64,000 nucleotides of DNA from Rhea pennata (taxonomy: Eukaryota > Chordata > Aves > Rheiformes > Rheidae), in the NCBI RefSeq assembly GCF_028389875.1, contig NC_084665.1, positions 97,879,435 through 97,943,434 of the forward strand, read 5' to 3'. The notes beneath the pieces were generated by a model, which saw only the letters and a program-made list of their open reading frames with translations, was not told where the DNA came from and ran no database searches. Each line of letters begins with the position of its first letter. Position 1 is the first letter of the stretch. Positions 49,201 through 60,000 of this stretch are shown here, in pieces. The position numbers and the translations under genes were made by a program.

Positions 49201-52200
49201 TTAGGGATCTAGCTTAGCTGAAGACCAAGCCAAGTGCTATAAAGAACCTGAATCAGTCCAGTTTCTTGGATGAGGAAGGGAAGTGAAGATTTTACACAGA
49301 TGAAACAAATGACTAAATGAGATCAGGTGATAAACATCAATATCCAGATACACTTGTGACTTTTCAGGAATACTGAATATTGAGTACTGCAATGATATCA
49401 CTGGCTCCTAGCTTTGTTTTTTAATGTCATCTGCCTTCAGATGGATTTTTTTCCCCTCAGGAAAAGGGAATAAAAAGGATTGTATCTTCTAATGTTCCAT
49501 TTAGTAGTTCAGGTAGTCCTGAAGGTAGACCCTGCAGAGAACCAAGCTTCTGTGCTTTCTCTGTGTGTCCTCTCCTATTGCCACTGTTGGGAGGCACATA
49601 CTGGACTTGACAAATCGCTGGTCCAACTCTACTTCTTGTGTTCTATGCTGAGTGTTACAAGATGGTTTTCCTCAAGTTTGTATAGAGACTTGCAGGAACA
49701 GAAGGAGTTGGTATTTGTAAAAGCTTGAAAAATGTATTTGAAATTCTTCCACAAGTGTAGTAGCCAGTGTCATCTTTTAGTTTGAGCTGTACACCTCTGG
49801 AAAAGGAACTATGTGAAATGCCTTAATTATCTGTAATGAGATCGACCCACTGCATGCTTTTTTTTTTTTTTTTTTAACTGCACTTCTGCTTGGCCAATCC
49901 CACATCTTAGGAACTATGTCTTAGTTTTAGTCATTCATTAGATATACTTGCTTTAAGCTAGCAGCATTATCTTAAACTAACACTTTAACCCTTATTCCGC
50001 TAATTTGAAGACAGATATTTTTGGTTAAATGTGGCTTGACTATTCTGAATATAGATCAGAAGCTACCTCTCTCTCCCTCTTGAAGAGGGACAGTTAAGTG
50101 ACATCTTCTAAAACTTGAATTACTTATCTTTCCTTTAGAGTTTAATGTAGCTACTTGGTGTTTTCCAGAAACTGCTGGTATTGCCAAGTAAGCTTTCAAT
50201 GAGCTGAAGCATTCTGGTTTGGTGCTTGGAAGCTTGTACAAAAGGAAATGGGTAATATTTAGCCTCAGATTACTAGGGAGCTGTCTTGGCTTAAAGAAGG
50301 CTCAGTGGAATCTTTGAAAGGCTTTATCCTTTACCATGCCTTGCTTTACTCTGTTTTTCAGAGATTTCAAAAGTCTATGACTTTAGGTTGCCCAAAAGCT
50401 AGGCTAAACACTTCTGTTCTCCTGTTGATGTGACTTATTGCTAAATCAGGATTTCTTTTTTTAATTTAATAAATTCCTGGCTGCAATAATAAAATGTATG
50501 CATTGCAAGAACTTGGAGAAAGGATTGAGTTAACTGACTCCTTTGAGTATTTAAAGGATGCCACTGACAATGAAAAATTTGATGTTCTTAACTCTGAAGA
50601 TATTAAACTTAGGAAGTAAGGAGCTTTTAGCTTTATCCTTTCACTTAATTAAACTCTTCTTCCTAGCTTTGTACTCCATCATATTGTTCTGCGTCTTTCT
50701 GTGGATTCCCTTTGTCTATTTCTATTATGAGGAGAAGGAAGATGATGATGGCAACACGTGCTCGGTAAGTTTGCTATGGCAAATATATCAAAGTAGTGAA
50801 AAAGATAACTGAATATGGCAAAAATGACAGATTGCCTAATTCTAATACTACAGTGGTTGCAACATTTCTAAGCTTATTACTACAATTTCTTCAATTCCTT
50901 CTGAATAATGACTCAGCTTTTTCTAACACTGTTTAATATAGTCTATTAAACGCAGTTTTACTTGAAATGAAACTTCACATATTAATTACTGAGTATTCCT
51001 AAGAATTTGCTGGTAGATCTCATACAGATGACTTTAAGCTTAGTTTCATACACAGAAGCTAATTTATGTAAGTCTTAAATTTCTGGGAACATCTGAACAG
51101 ATTTTGGAGTAGTGGGCAAGAAGGCTATGCTGATTCTGAGTTGGAAACTGTTTCTAAGTACCTCCTTTCTCTGAGGTTGATACTTTTTAAAATAGGCAGC
51201 AATAACTTACCTAAAGCTGGTGCCTTTTCTTTAATATGCATGGCATTCCAGTGCACTTTTGGGAAAACTGCGGGTGCATACTATTAAGATACTTTTTTTT
51301 TAAATCAAAATCTAAAAAATCATTTTAATCATAGATCAATCCCAACTCTTAGTCTTGCATTAAAATTACTTAACTATAGCCATAATAGCCAAAATATAAA
51401 ACCATGGCAATAAGGCTATGCCTGTCTTGTTTCTGTTAACTTTAACTTTTTGTTTAATATACAGCAGGTTAAAACTGCACTCAGATACACTCTGGGATTC
51501 CTCACAATTTGTGCAGTTCTTCTCTTAATTGGGTAAGTGATTTATTGAATGTTAAGGAGAATATAGCAAATAGAAATTTGTTCTGTGCAAGAGTAGAAAT
51601 AGGTAGATTCAATATGAATATGATTACACCATAATCTCTTGAACTCTAATCAGCTTTAAATATCCTGAGTATTAGATACCTGAAAATCAAGAGTTTTAAT
51701 TGGGAGCTAAAATGATATGCTTTCTTAATTGTGGAGGTACTTGTGCTTTGAACTTCTCCAGTTTTGTATAGTGTGAACATCGTTCAAGGATATGGCTACA
51801 ATATTCGTTTACAGCTGTCTTCATGTTAAAGTGCGACAGGGATATAATAAAACTTTATTCCCCCATGTCTCTGCTTCTGCAATCTAATGCCTTCGTGAAC
51901 ATCCCAAATCAATGTTTTGGAGTATGAATGGATGTTGTTTGTACTTGATACCCAAATGGAAGTGCTCTGGAAAGGACCTCCTTAGTATAGTAAAGTGTTG
52001 TACTTAATGTACAAGTACCTTATGATCAGGGTTTTGCTAGTGTTTGAGATGCAGGTGTTAAACAAGTGGGGAAATAACTTTTTTTGCAACAAGTAGTTTT
52101 ATTCTGAAACTCCACCCAGTATTACAAATGCTGTTGAACAACATTAAATATGCATGCACACTAATATTTAATGTTTCTAAATTATGCTTAATCATAAGCT

Positions 52201-55200
52201 TTCATTCTGTTTTGACTACAGCAGTGAAGTTGCTAAATACCTATAAAATGGATGCTAAAATCCAATATTTGTCTAATTGACTTGCATCATAGGCATGTGT
52301 GTTGTACAGCTTAAACTGTTTTGCAGTATTTCTAGTAGGTGATACAACTGACCACAGCCTGAAGACCTTGATAGCTGTGAGCATGTTTGTTCTTCTCCCA
52401 GTAAGATGGACCACTTAGTTCTTTTTTTCTAATTATTTTATGCTCTTATTCCTGCTACTTAAAGTATTCCAAACCTGTTAATTATAGCCAGTAGTTTGAC
52501 AGCCTTTTAATGCTGTACCATATGAGAGTGAGATTGACTTGCAAACCAGATAGCTGTTGTGTTTGGGCTGGGGATAAGATTGAACACTACTGACTACTAT
52601 TTTAAATCCTCCTGTAGAAAAGTAATTTAAATACACATCTGCATTGACCTGGAACTACTTTAGATCCTCATAGGAATTTCACTCTTTTGCGTGTTCTTCA
52701 TAACTAAGGAGTGCATGGAATTTGCCCATCTGAGTCTTTCCTGCTCATCTCCTTTAGTCACCACATAGCTAGTTGCTAATTGAAGAGCATGCTTATTGTC
52801 CCTTGAGATGTTGGTTATAGGTAGTCTCAGCAAAGAATACTTTTACTCTGTAGTTCTTGAAATAAAAGCTAATTACAAATATCCTGGGGTGCTGTTCCAC
52901 TTCATTTGTACAGTATGGTAAACCCATACTGATTTTAAAGCAGAAGGACTTGAATTTAGCTTGACAGTATCTATTTTGCTCTTGTGAAAAATGTAAACTA
53001 ATTTTTTTTATTTGCTGTTGTAGGTAGACAGTTTTGCCTAATTTTTAGCAACTGATTTGATCTTGTCTGAATGCTATTCTACTGTAAGAATAGAGAAGGG
53101 CAATTATAAGAATGAAACATTTGTTAAAATCAGCAAACGTATCAATTTCAGTCAAGACTGGTCTTAATTTACCTCTTGCATTGTCAAGAAGCTAAAAACA
53201 AACACTTAAGTTGATGTTTTAAGAACAGAATCTCTTAACTCTGCTTGCAGGGCAACAGTCTTATTCTTGCAATGGTAAAACTTACAGAATGTATACACTT
53301 ATTCTGTCTTGCACTAACCTCTGAAATGCACGCTTATGTTCTCTACTGGAAATTTAATGCATACTTGGATGGAAGATGCATGTTCTACTGGGATATGAGG
53401 CAGGAATTGGAATCTCCTCTGTACCTTTTCTTGCAAAAGTCTGAGACTTGTGATTGTTCTGACTTGTAGTTCTAGTTCTTACAGTCTAAATTTCTCTTTG
53501 TGCCCTTCCATGTCTTGCTTCCTGGGAGGCTGTAGGCTTTCTTTTGTCCTGAATGTATGGTTTCACTTTTGGTATGGAGGTATCTGTTTTCTGGCTGTTC
53601 CAATATAATTTTTTTTGTCTGAGGTTCTGATGAGTTAAATGATCTTAATATATTGGACTTTAGATGGAGAGACTGATGATAGGAAGTCTTCAGCTAGGAG
53701 GCTGTTATACTTTTCTCAAAGCACTCTTAAATCCCTGCTCACTGGAAGGTCACATTTATTGAAGATTTCCATCTTATAGTTCAATGTTCTCAAAACTACT
53801 AAACAAGAAACTGAATTCAGAAGATTTTCATCACTAAAATTGTAATTATGGATTATGAAAATGTTTCTTTAAACTTTAATTGAATACTTGGCATGGATAT
53901 CTTGAGTTATTTTATTATAGCTTTCAGAAGTGTGAATTTGTGACCTAATTTTTAAGTGCCTTTTGGTCTTGGTGCTTTTTGTTCTCTGCCCATGAATTAA
54001 CCAGGTTAGTAAATCAGAATATACCTTACTTAATGATGCTTGAATACAGGATCTTTACCTCTGTAAAGACCAGTAAACAAAACCATTTATTCATTGAACA
54101 CAGTCCTGATTGTGCACAGGTACAGCATGTGAGGGGGAACGCCTAGTGAAGGGAACACTACCTTTAGAATTTTTTTAAACAACCTCATGTGATTTTTTTT
54201 TTTCTTCAGGAATAAATGGATTCCCATGGAAGTAAAATTTACATTACATTTGACTAATCAGGGTAAATGAGATGAGACCTTATTTTTTTTTTGTTACAGT
54301 GCTTTTGTCCCTTTGGATATTCCCAACAAGAAGAATTCCACAGAGTGGGAAAAAGTAAAGTTGCTGTTTGAAGAATTTGGAAGTAGTCGTAAGTTTGAGA
54401 TTTGTGAGCTTTGCATGCATTACTGATTTATTTGGGCATGCTTGCCACTGATTGCAAATAAGAACTTTCTGATAAGTTAACTTCTGTAATTGTTTCTTAA
54501 TTGCTTGCTTATGCTTACTTGAAATAATCTTATTTTCCTTTTATTCAGACCAAAATTTCTTTAAAGCTCAGAAAAGAGACATTGTTCTTTAGGTAGATGT
54601 AGCCAGTCCAAATTTGACAGTAACGATGATAAAGCTGTCTTTGATACTTGCAATGAAGGGACAGGGTGGGAGGCAGGCAGGTTCGTATTTGCTTCCATGC
54701 AGCCTTCATTTACCACAGCTTTCCAGTGTTATTTGAGTACCTTAAAACTAGTGAAGTTCAATACAGTGAATGTCTTGTGATATGAAAATTATTAGATGGA
54801 AGCTGTTGCTTGAAAATTGAGATCTTCATTTCCCAGTATCAGAAGAAAAGAGGAAAAAGGAAAGGATCCTGAGCCTTGCTGTTGTTGTAAACACTTAACA
54901 GTGCTTACTGTGGAGCATGTATCTGATGTCAGACAAGATGCTGCTGTTCTAGCTGTTCTAGCACTAATTTATATGCCTATGCAATAATTGAGTAGGCAGT
55001 TTAGTGCTCACTTTAGCTATCCTTATTTTTACCAGTACAACAGATGCCAACTTTTAGACAAAAAGTAACTTCAGTTTAAAATCAAGTTTAACTCTTATGG
55101 TGGTACTGTATTCACTTTTAGTTTGACAGGTTAAAAAAATTGTCCGCTCTACCTTTTGTTTCTGTTTAATACTAGAAGTAAGTAGATCTACCTATTTGCT

Positions 55201-57015
55201 TTTCAAAACAGGTATCATTTTGAGGCACTTCATTATCTTAATGATGTGAATGCTTGATGTCATGATCAGTTTAAAAAAAAAAAAGAGCACTTGTTAACAA
55301 TTCTGGTGTGAGTAGGAGAAGCCATTGGGCTTAATCCTTGAACCAGGAGGGGAGGATGTGAGAGAGAATATTAAACAGTGGCTCAGTTTAGTTACTATGA
55401 ATGGATATAAACATGAAACTGATTTCTTGAAAAGTTGCTTCTATAATTACTGTTAATGTGTTACTGTTAAGCCAATAAAAAGTTCAAGGAGACTTGCTGA
55501 GCTGTTTCCTGCAAGGCAGGTTTAGACAGGGCTGTTGCATGAAACTGCAGGTGGATTCAAGGAGTGTGCCTTCATGGGTGAGTTTAACAGGTTTCTCTAC
55601 TTAGTTTTACAATCATATGCAACCTTGCTATCACTTTAGAAACAATTCTTCAGTCTCTTGACCTAACCTAGCACTTTTCCTAGTTTCTGCTTGGATATGT
55701 GATCAGATTCAAGCTGAGGCCCATGGTTTGTAGCCTGTAGGGTTTTCTGAGGTCCATGCTTGCTTAATCCACTTTGTTATAAATGAAAAAATGTACTTTC
55801 TGCAATACATGCTTGAATTGTGGAAACTATCATCAGAATCCTGTGGCAGTCAGAAGCAATCCCTGAAGGGGTAGTAGACACTTGTGAGAGCTAGGCTCAT
55901 CAAGAGCTATTTGATCACTTGTCTGAAGGCAGCATCTGCGAACTTCTAGCATAGAGACTTCTGTCCTGTTCCTTACTCTGGAGGAGGATCTGCTACTGCT
56001 TTGGAGAAAGCAATGTTAGATGAGTTCTCTTCCTCTCAGTTGGTATGGTTGCTCAGACATATGTGTCATTAACTCTAATATATGCTAGCCTTATAGGCTT
56101 TCTCCTACTGCTCTGTAGCACTTGTATTTTTCTCTCCAAAATTCCATGGGCTGCTTAGTCCCAGTAGAGTAATCTTAGACTTTTCTGTGGTATCAACAGA
56201 AGTGTGATTAGGTAGTTAGTGTGTTGTGAACATTGGTTTTCTTACTGGGAATTTTGTCACTCTAGAAGGATTCAACTTGCTACAGAAAAATGGAATCATT
56301 ACAGTAAGCTCCTCTACAGTCTTGTTATGTCACACTATTAAACTCCTGTCTGAGAGAACATGTCTGTTCACTTGCTTCTGGGCAGTGACAGTGATCAGTT
56401 GGTATGGGAAATCCAGTCTTGTTTCCCTTTTCCCTGCCACTAGTGAATACTGGAGCTGGTTCAAGAGAACATGGTGAATCAGTTCAGGGAGCTAGATGAG
56501 CAGATTGCCCTTTCTTCTGTAAGGTGAGTTCATAGCTTTTTAATCAGTTCTTAAAATCCCTGTGTTTGCTCACTTGGAAGTTGAGAAGGAATTCTGCTGC
56601 TGGTAAGGAGGGATCAGAGGTTGGCTGCCATTGCTGATGGTAGATGATATTAGAGTTGCTTAGTAATGATGCAAAATGTACTTTGGTACTACTTGGACTA
56701 CTTGAGGAAAATTCCTGATAGCCTTTCTCAGAAAAGGCATGGCCTATGTAGCCTCTATACATGCTGTGGAGTACAAGCTTTATTTAAATTGTCTTAGCAG
56801 TTGATGTAATTGCAGCTCTAGATTTTTTCCATAAGCCTAATGAATTTAATCCTTAAATATCTCCAGGAAAGTAATACAGAGAGGAGTGTTATTGTACCTG
56901 TACAGTGAGCATTTTCAACAGGCCTTGCTTTTATTTTGCAGATGGCTTGACTGCTCTTTCATTTTCCATTAGTTCCTTGACTGTGATTGGAATGTTGGCA
57001 GCCATCACTTACACA
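34230..57015 (+). CDS. LMBRD1: LMBRD1, lysosomal cobalamin transport escort protein (partial, coding exons 1-7)
   Basis: LMBRD1 is a multipass lysosomal membrane protein that works with ABCD4 to export cobalamin (vitamin B12) from lysosomes; its loss causes cblF disease in people. Seven exons (60, 177, 61, 98, 68, 89 and 74 nt) join in frame to 627 nt, 209 residues, about 39% of the usual 540. Hydrophobic segments lie at about residues 8-30, 41-69, 101-120, 136-158 and 187-209. N-glycosylation sequons are N75-G-T, N85-V-S and N167-S-T. The acidic loop EEKEDDDG (121-128) and PNKKNSTEWEKVK (163 on) match the human protein closely from memory. All introns are GT-AG. The next expected exon (human AYGMSALPLN) was not found before 64000, so intron 7 runs off the window. 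The start has a strong Kozak context (aagATGG). Confidence 0.97.
34290..34891 (+). other. LMBRD1: LMBRD1 intron 1
   Basis: A short 602-nt GC-rich intron. Its first part continues the CpG island. From about 34574 to 34770 it holds degenerate tandem repeats built on GCTTCCCTTGGCCCTT. It ends in the pyrimidine-rich acceptor tctgtttatttcag. Confidence 0.9.
34574..34770. repeat. Degenerate GC-rich minisatellite in LMBRD1 intron 1
   Basis: Units begin GCTTGCTCACC (34574), GCTTCCCTGC (34624), GCTTCCTTGGCCCTT (34659), GCTTCTCTTGGCCCT (34704) and GCTTCCCTTGGCCCTT (34752). Spacings are 50, 35, 45 and 48 nt. The later units are the most alike, each including a CCTGG or CTGGGG segment before the next unit. 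Overlapping open frames on both strands arise from the repeat and are not genes. Confidence 0.65.
34892..35068 (+). CDS. LMBRD1: LMBRD1 coding exon 2
   Basis: 177 nt, 59 codons (residues 21-79), phase 0 on both sides. It completes transmembrane segment 1 (AILIFCWVYV), then the basic cytosolic-type turn RKYQSRRESE, and carries segment 2 (VISTITAIFALAVALISSAL) and the first luminal-type stretch with sequon N75-G-T. Donor AAG|GTAATG. Confidence 0.97.
37604..37627. repeat. T homopolymer, 24 nt
   Basis: An uninterrupted T run inside LMBRD1 intron 2. Confidence 0.9.
41476..41500. repeat. C13-A12 tract
   Basis: Thirteen C residues pass directly into twelve A residues in LMBRD1 intron 2. Double homopolymers like this are slippage-prone and may be miscalled in assemblies. 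Confidence 0.9.
43515..43575 (+). CDS. LMBRD1: LMBRD1 coding exon 3
   Basis: 61 nt encoding DWADANVSRQIEDTVLYGYY (residues 80-99) plus the first base of Thr100. It carries sequon N85-V-S in a predicted luminal loop. Acceptor ttattgctag, donor ACA|GTAAGT, phase 1 exit. Confidence 0.96.
48140..48670 (-). mobile_element. CR1 LINE copy (D) in LMBRD1 intron 3
   Basis: The reverse complement of a CR1 3' half. On the plus strand: TTGAATATCTCCAAGAGCTA, CTCTCTGGGCAACCTTTTCC, AGTGTCTGACCACCCTTAGT, AACCTCTTCTCCAGGCTAAA, CATTCCAGATGTGGTCTTAC and CCTAATGCAGCCCTGACC all follow the consensus in order. It is inserted antisense to LMBRD1. The sequence just to its left (48108-48126, AGGTCTCCTTCCAACCTC) looks like the 3' end of another CR1 in the opposite direction, so two insertions may abut here. 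Confidence 0.88.
49600..49660 (+). mobile_element. Short older CR1-type 3' tail (possible)
   Basis: GGAGGCACATACTGGACTTG, then CTGGTCCAACTCTACTTCTT and GTGTTCTATG resemble the reptile CR1 end GATACTGGGCTAGATGGACC, TTTGGTCTGACCCAGTATGG, CATTCTTATGTTC. It is short and diverged. Confidence 0.35.
50667..50764 (+). CDS. LMBRD1: LMBRD1 coding exon 4
   Basis: 98 nt: two bases complete Thr100, then 32 codons (residues 101-132). It forms transmembrane segment 3 (LYSIILFCVFLWIPFVYFYY) followed by the acidic loop EEKEDDDGNTCS. Donor TCG|GTAAGT. Confidence 0.97.
50765..51464 (+). other. LMBRD1: LMBRD1 intron 4
   Basis: A 700-nt AT-rich intron with no repeat recognised. Its 3' end is a tandem acceptor, TACAG|CAG|GTT (see finding). 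Confidence 0.9.
51465..51532 (+). CDS. LMBRD1: LMBRD1 coding exon 5
   Basis: 68 nt encoding QVKTALRYTLGFLTICAVLL, then LI and two bases of Gly155. It forms most of transmembrane segment 4. The upstream AG of a NAGNAG pair is chosen because human LMBRD1 has Gln at this place. Using the second AG would start at 51468 and drop Gln133 only. Donor TTGG|GTAAGT. Confidence 0.95.
51533..54299 (+). other. LMBRD1: LMBRD1 intron 5
   Basis: 2.8 kb of AT-rich intronic sequence with no transposon recognised. The open frame 53245-53469 is not supported by splice sites. It ends in the acceptor tttttttttgttacag. Confidence 0.85.
54300..54388 (+). CDS. LMBRD1: LMBRD1 coding exon 6
   Basis: 89 nt: completes Gly155, then AFVPLDIPNKKNSTEWEKVK and LLFEEFGSS (residues 156-184), plus the first base of His185. 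It carries sequon N167-S-T in the loop between segments 4 and 5. Donor GTC|GTAAGT. Confidence 0.97.
54389..56941 (+). other. LMBRD1: LMBRD1 intron 6
   Basis: 2.6 kb of intronic sequence with no recognised repeat. The frame 56226-56477 has no recognisable product. It ends in the acceptor cttttattttgcag. Confidence 0.85.
56942..57015 (+). CDS. LMBRD1: LMBRD1 coding exon 7 (last exon in the window)
   Basis: 74 nt: completes His185, then GLTALSFSISSLTVIGMLAA followed by ITYT (residues 186-209), which forms transmembrane segment 5. Donor ACA|GTAAGT in phase 0. The remaining roughly 330 residues of the protein lie to the right of the window. Confidence 0.96.
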
Positions 57016-60000
57016 GTAAGTTGCTATGCATATATTTCAACTCTATTACTGGTGTTTGTGGTTATCAGACCACAATTGTATAGAAGACTGTCCTTATATT
57101 AAGTAGCTTCATATTATAAACTTTCATGTTTTACAATACTAAGCTCATAGAATGTAAGGAATAGCTTTTTAACTGCAAGTTAAAGAACTACTGCTTCAGT
57201 ACTTAAGCACAGTTAGATTCTCAGTTTCAATGTCTTCCTGTGAGAAAGGCCACACTATTTGTCATAACTTGGAAGACATTCACTGGCTTTTTCCTCTCTA
57301 GATCTCTCTTAATTCAGCAAAGGAGAACCAAGTATTGCTTTTTTTGTGTTAAATTATGGTGTAACTAGATATCCTTACAAAACTTTTGAATCAAAACAGT
57401 CTGGCAGAGTAACTTGATATGCAATGAAATAGGCAAAATATTCTTAATCGTAAGAATTGTTCTGTTTTGTGTGTGTGGAGGGGGAGATCTGTTATTTCAA
57501 TGAAAATGGCAATGCCTTAACAGATGTCACTTATTCAGTTCTGTAATTCTAGGATTTGACTTAAGGTGAATATTTTTACGTCAAGATTCAGTTTGGGGTA
57601 TAAAGAGTCTGCAACATGTTCAACAATTTAAAAATGAACGGAGCAGTAAAATTAAAGCAAACTGAGTTTGAAACAATTTGACAATATCCCTTGGGCTTTA
57701 AACAAGTTATTACTGTGGCTCAGGAGGCTTCAGAAGTATGATGTACACTCTGTAGCTGATTGTGAATCATATGGGTAAGACTAGTTCAACTGCTTGATTC
57801 TTGTTTTAGTATGCAAGGGAAAACAATTATTTTAACCCTCTTGGCTGTCACTCTTACTGCTTGCAACTCATCTTCATATGATGGCCCATTCTGTCTAATT
57901 CTTATACAGATCTAGGACTTCAGATAGTTTGTTTGACATTGGATATTCTGTAGTCACTTGCTTTTCCATCTATTCCTCCTTTTGGTCACTGTAATACATG
58001 TAGCATTTTAAGCAGGTTGATAAGTTGTCTCTATCAAAGTTTAAAAAAAATTGTAACGCAAGAAGTTTTAAAGTCTAACAGTTAACTTCACACAATGCTT
58101 TAGCACTTCTAAGAAGTCAGTGTTCTTGATAAGAGTTAGTATTTACATGTCCTTGCTAGGTGCTTTTTTTTCTTTTCTTTCGTTGTAGTCTGCCTCTAAA
58201 ATAGTGGAGCTGTTTCCACATAGCTTTGTTAGTGCATTGTAAGTGGCTCTGTAACAGTGCTTCATATAGTAAAAGATCCTTTAAACCATTGGTGGTTGAG
58301 GAGATGTTTTGGAGTAGGCTGTCAGGCAAAGAGGAAGTAGGAAAAACTATTCTAGAATAAGGGGAGGAAGAAGGAAGATTTTAATTGTAGCTGGGTAAGA
58401 GGGTAATGAGTATCTGGTGGTAATACTTTTTGACTGCAAGGAACAAGTTTGAATTTGGTAACGGATTTAACAATTTTATTTGTAATAGTGACTTTCTGCT
58501 GGCATAAGTGACAGCAGGATTGTTGGATAGAGTACAGATTTCTAAATATTGTGTCTGAACTTTGACAAGTCAGATCAGTCTCCAAAGAATCAAGAGCAAT
58601 TCAGCAGACAGCTAGTAAGTGTCCAAGATGAGCAGAATTGCTATCAGCTTCATTGACCATGGGCTTAATCTTGAAATAAATGGTATTATAAGTCTTACTA
58701 CTTCTGCCTTTTAATGTGGGCAACTAGGTCATCTGGGCTATTTTGATGTTGAAATGATGTCCTGGCCAAAAAGATTTATACCTTCACTTCACTGTGTCAA
58801 CTTTTAGGTTTCTCTTAATCATGGAAAAATCTCTTGTTCAACTATATTGCAGAGCAGATGCTTTTTAGCACTTATGAAACTATAATTAAGAATAAACTCA
58901 TTAGCTGGGAGAATGGCAATGTCTTCTGTGATTTAAAACTTGCATACTACTACCCATGTATGTCTTAGCTGCTTGTAAGCATCTAAAATGCAAGACTATA
59001 CACTTCAGTCTGACAATTTTGATGATACAATACAAATTTAAGTATAGCACTGAAACAGAGCTTCTTTCTATAATTGGAATATTGACCAAAAAAATTAAGT
59101 GGCATGTGTAACATCAGTCTCTATGCTATGTAGAATTCTGGTATATCTCTTTGCCTACTTTGTCACAGGACATTCAATGAAAGTTGTAGTGCAATAGTTA
59201 TGCTAAGACTGTTTCTACATTGAAGGCCTGCCTTCCCTTTAACACAGATTGTGAAAAGTGTACAACAGTGCTGTGCCTTTGGCTGTACTGGTTGCAGATG
59301 GCTAATATTAGAATTAAAGATTAAATCAAAATAGAGAAGCTACTATGAAGCACTCATCCAGTAGATTCTCCTGAGATTGCTTGGAATGAGATTTATCCAT
59401 TCTTACTGAAAAGTATCTGGCTGTGGGATGTGTATTGCTCTTAAGTCTGAACCTTTTTTTATAGTCTTGGCTTTTCACAGAAAAATATGAAACTAATTCT
59501 TTGAAGATATTGTATGAGGATAAGCTGAAGCAGGTATCTGATTTGTAGTTGGCAAGCTTCTCACTTATTTAAAAAGTCTATGGCAAAGTAATCTGAGAGA
59601 ACTTACATGTTACTTGTGCTAGTAAACTTTGTCCTTTTTAGCTTTATTTCTAGTTTTCATTATGACTATTGCAATGAGCAGCTTTTCTAAAATATTTAAT
59701 TAGGAAGTGTGTACAAAACTGAATACTCTTTTTGGAAATTTCCAAAACGTAGGTTTGTATTAAAAAAAACCAAAAAGCTAACTTGGTTTAAGAACAGAAG
59801 AAACTTCTCAGCTGGAAGGGTGGTAAAGCAGGAGACTATAGTTTACCAGCAGGACATATGCCTGAAAAGGGAGTAATTACAGGTTAGATGGATACTGCTA
59901 CTACTATACCTTATTTGTATTTCTTTAATGTTTTCTAAAGTTCTGGGAGCAAGCAATGCTTTCTGAAAACAGTATATAGTGTCTTCAGAAAAGTAGGTAG

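Larger units (their letters stand above)
43576..50666 (+). other. LMBRD1: LMBRD1 intron 3
   Basis: A 7.1-kb intron holding a CR1 copy (48140-48670, opposite strand), a short possible older CR1 tail (49600-49660) and two 18-nt T runs (47201-47218, 49858-49875). The rest appears unique. It ends at acceptor cttcttcctag. Confidence 0.85.

Noticed and set aside
53245..53469. 74-codon plus-strand frame in intron 5
   Set aside because: The exons on both sides join perfectly in frame without it and no splice sites bound it.
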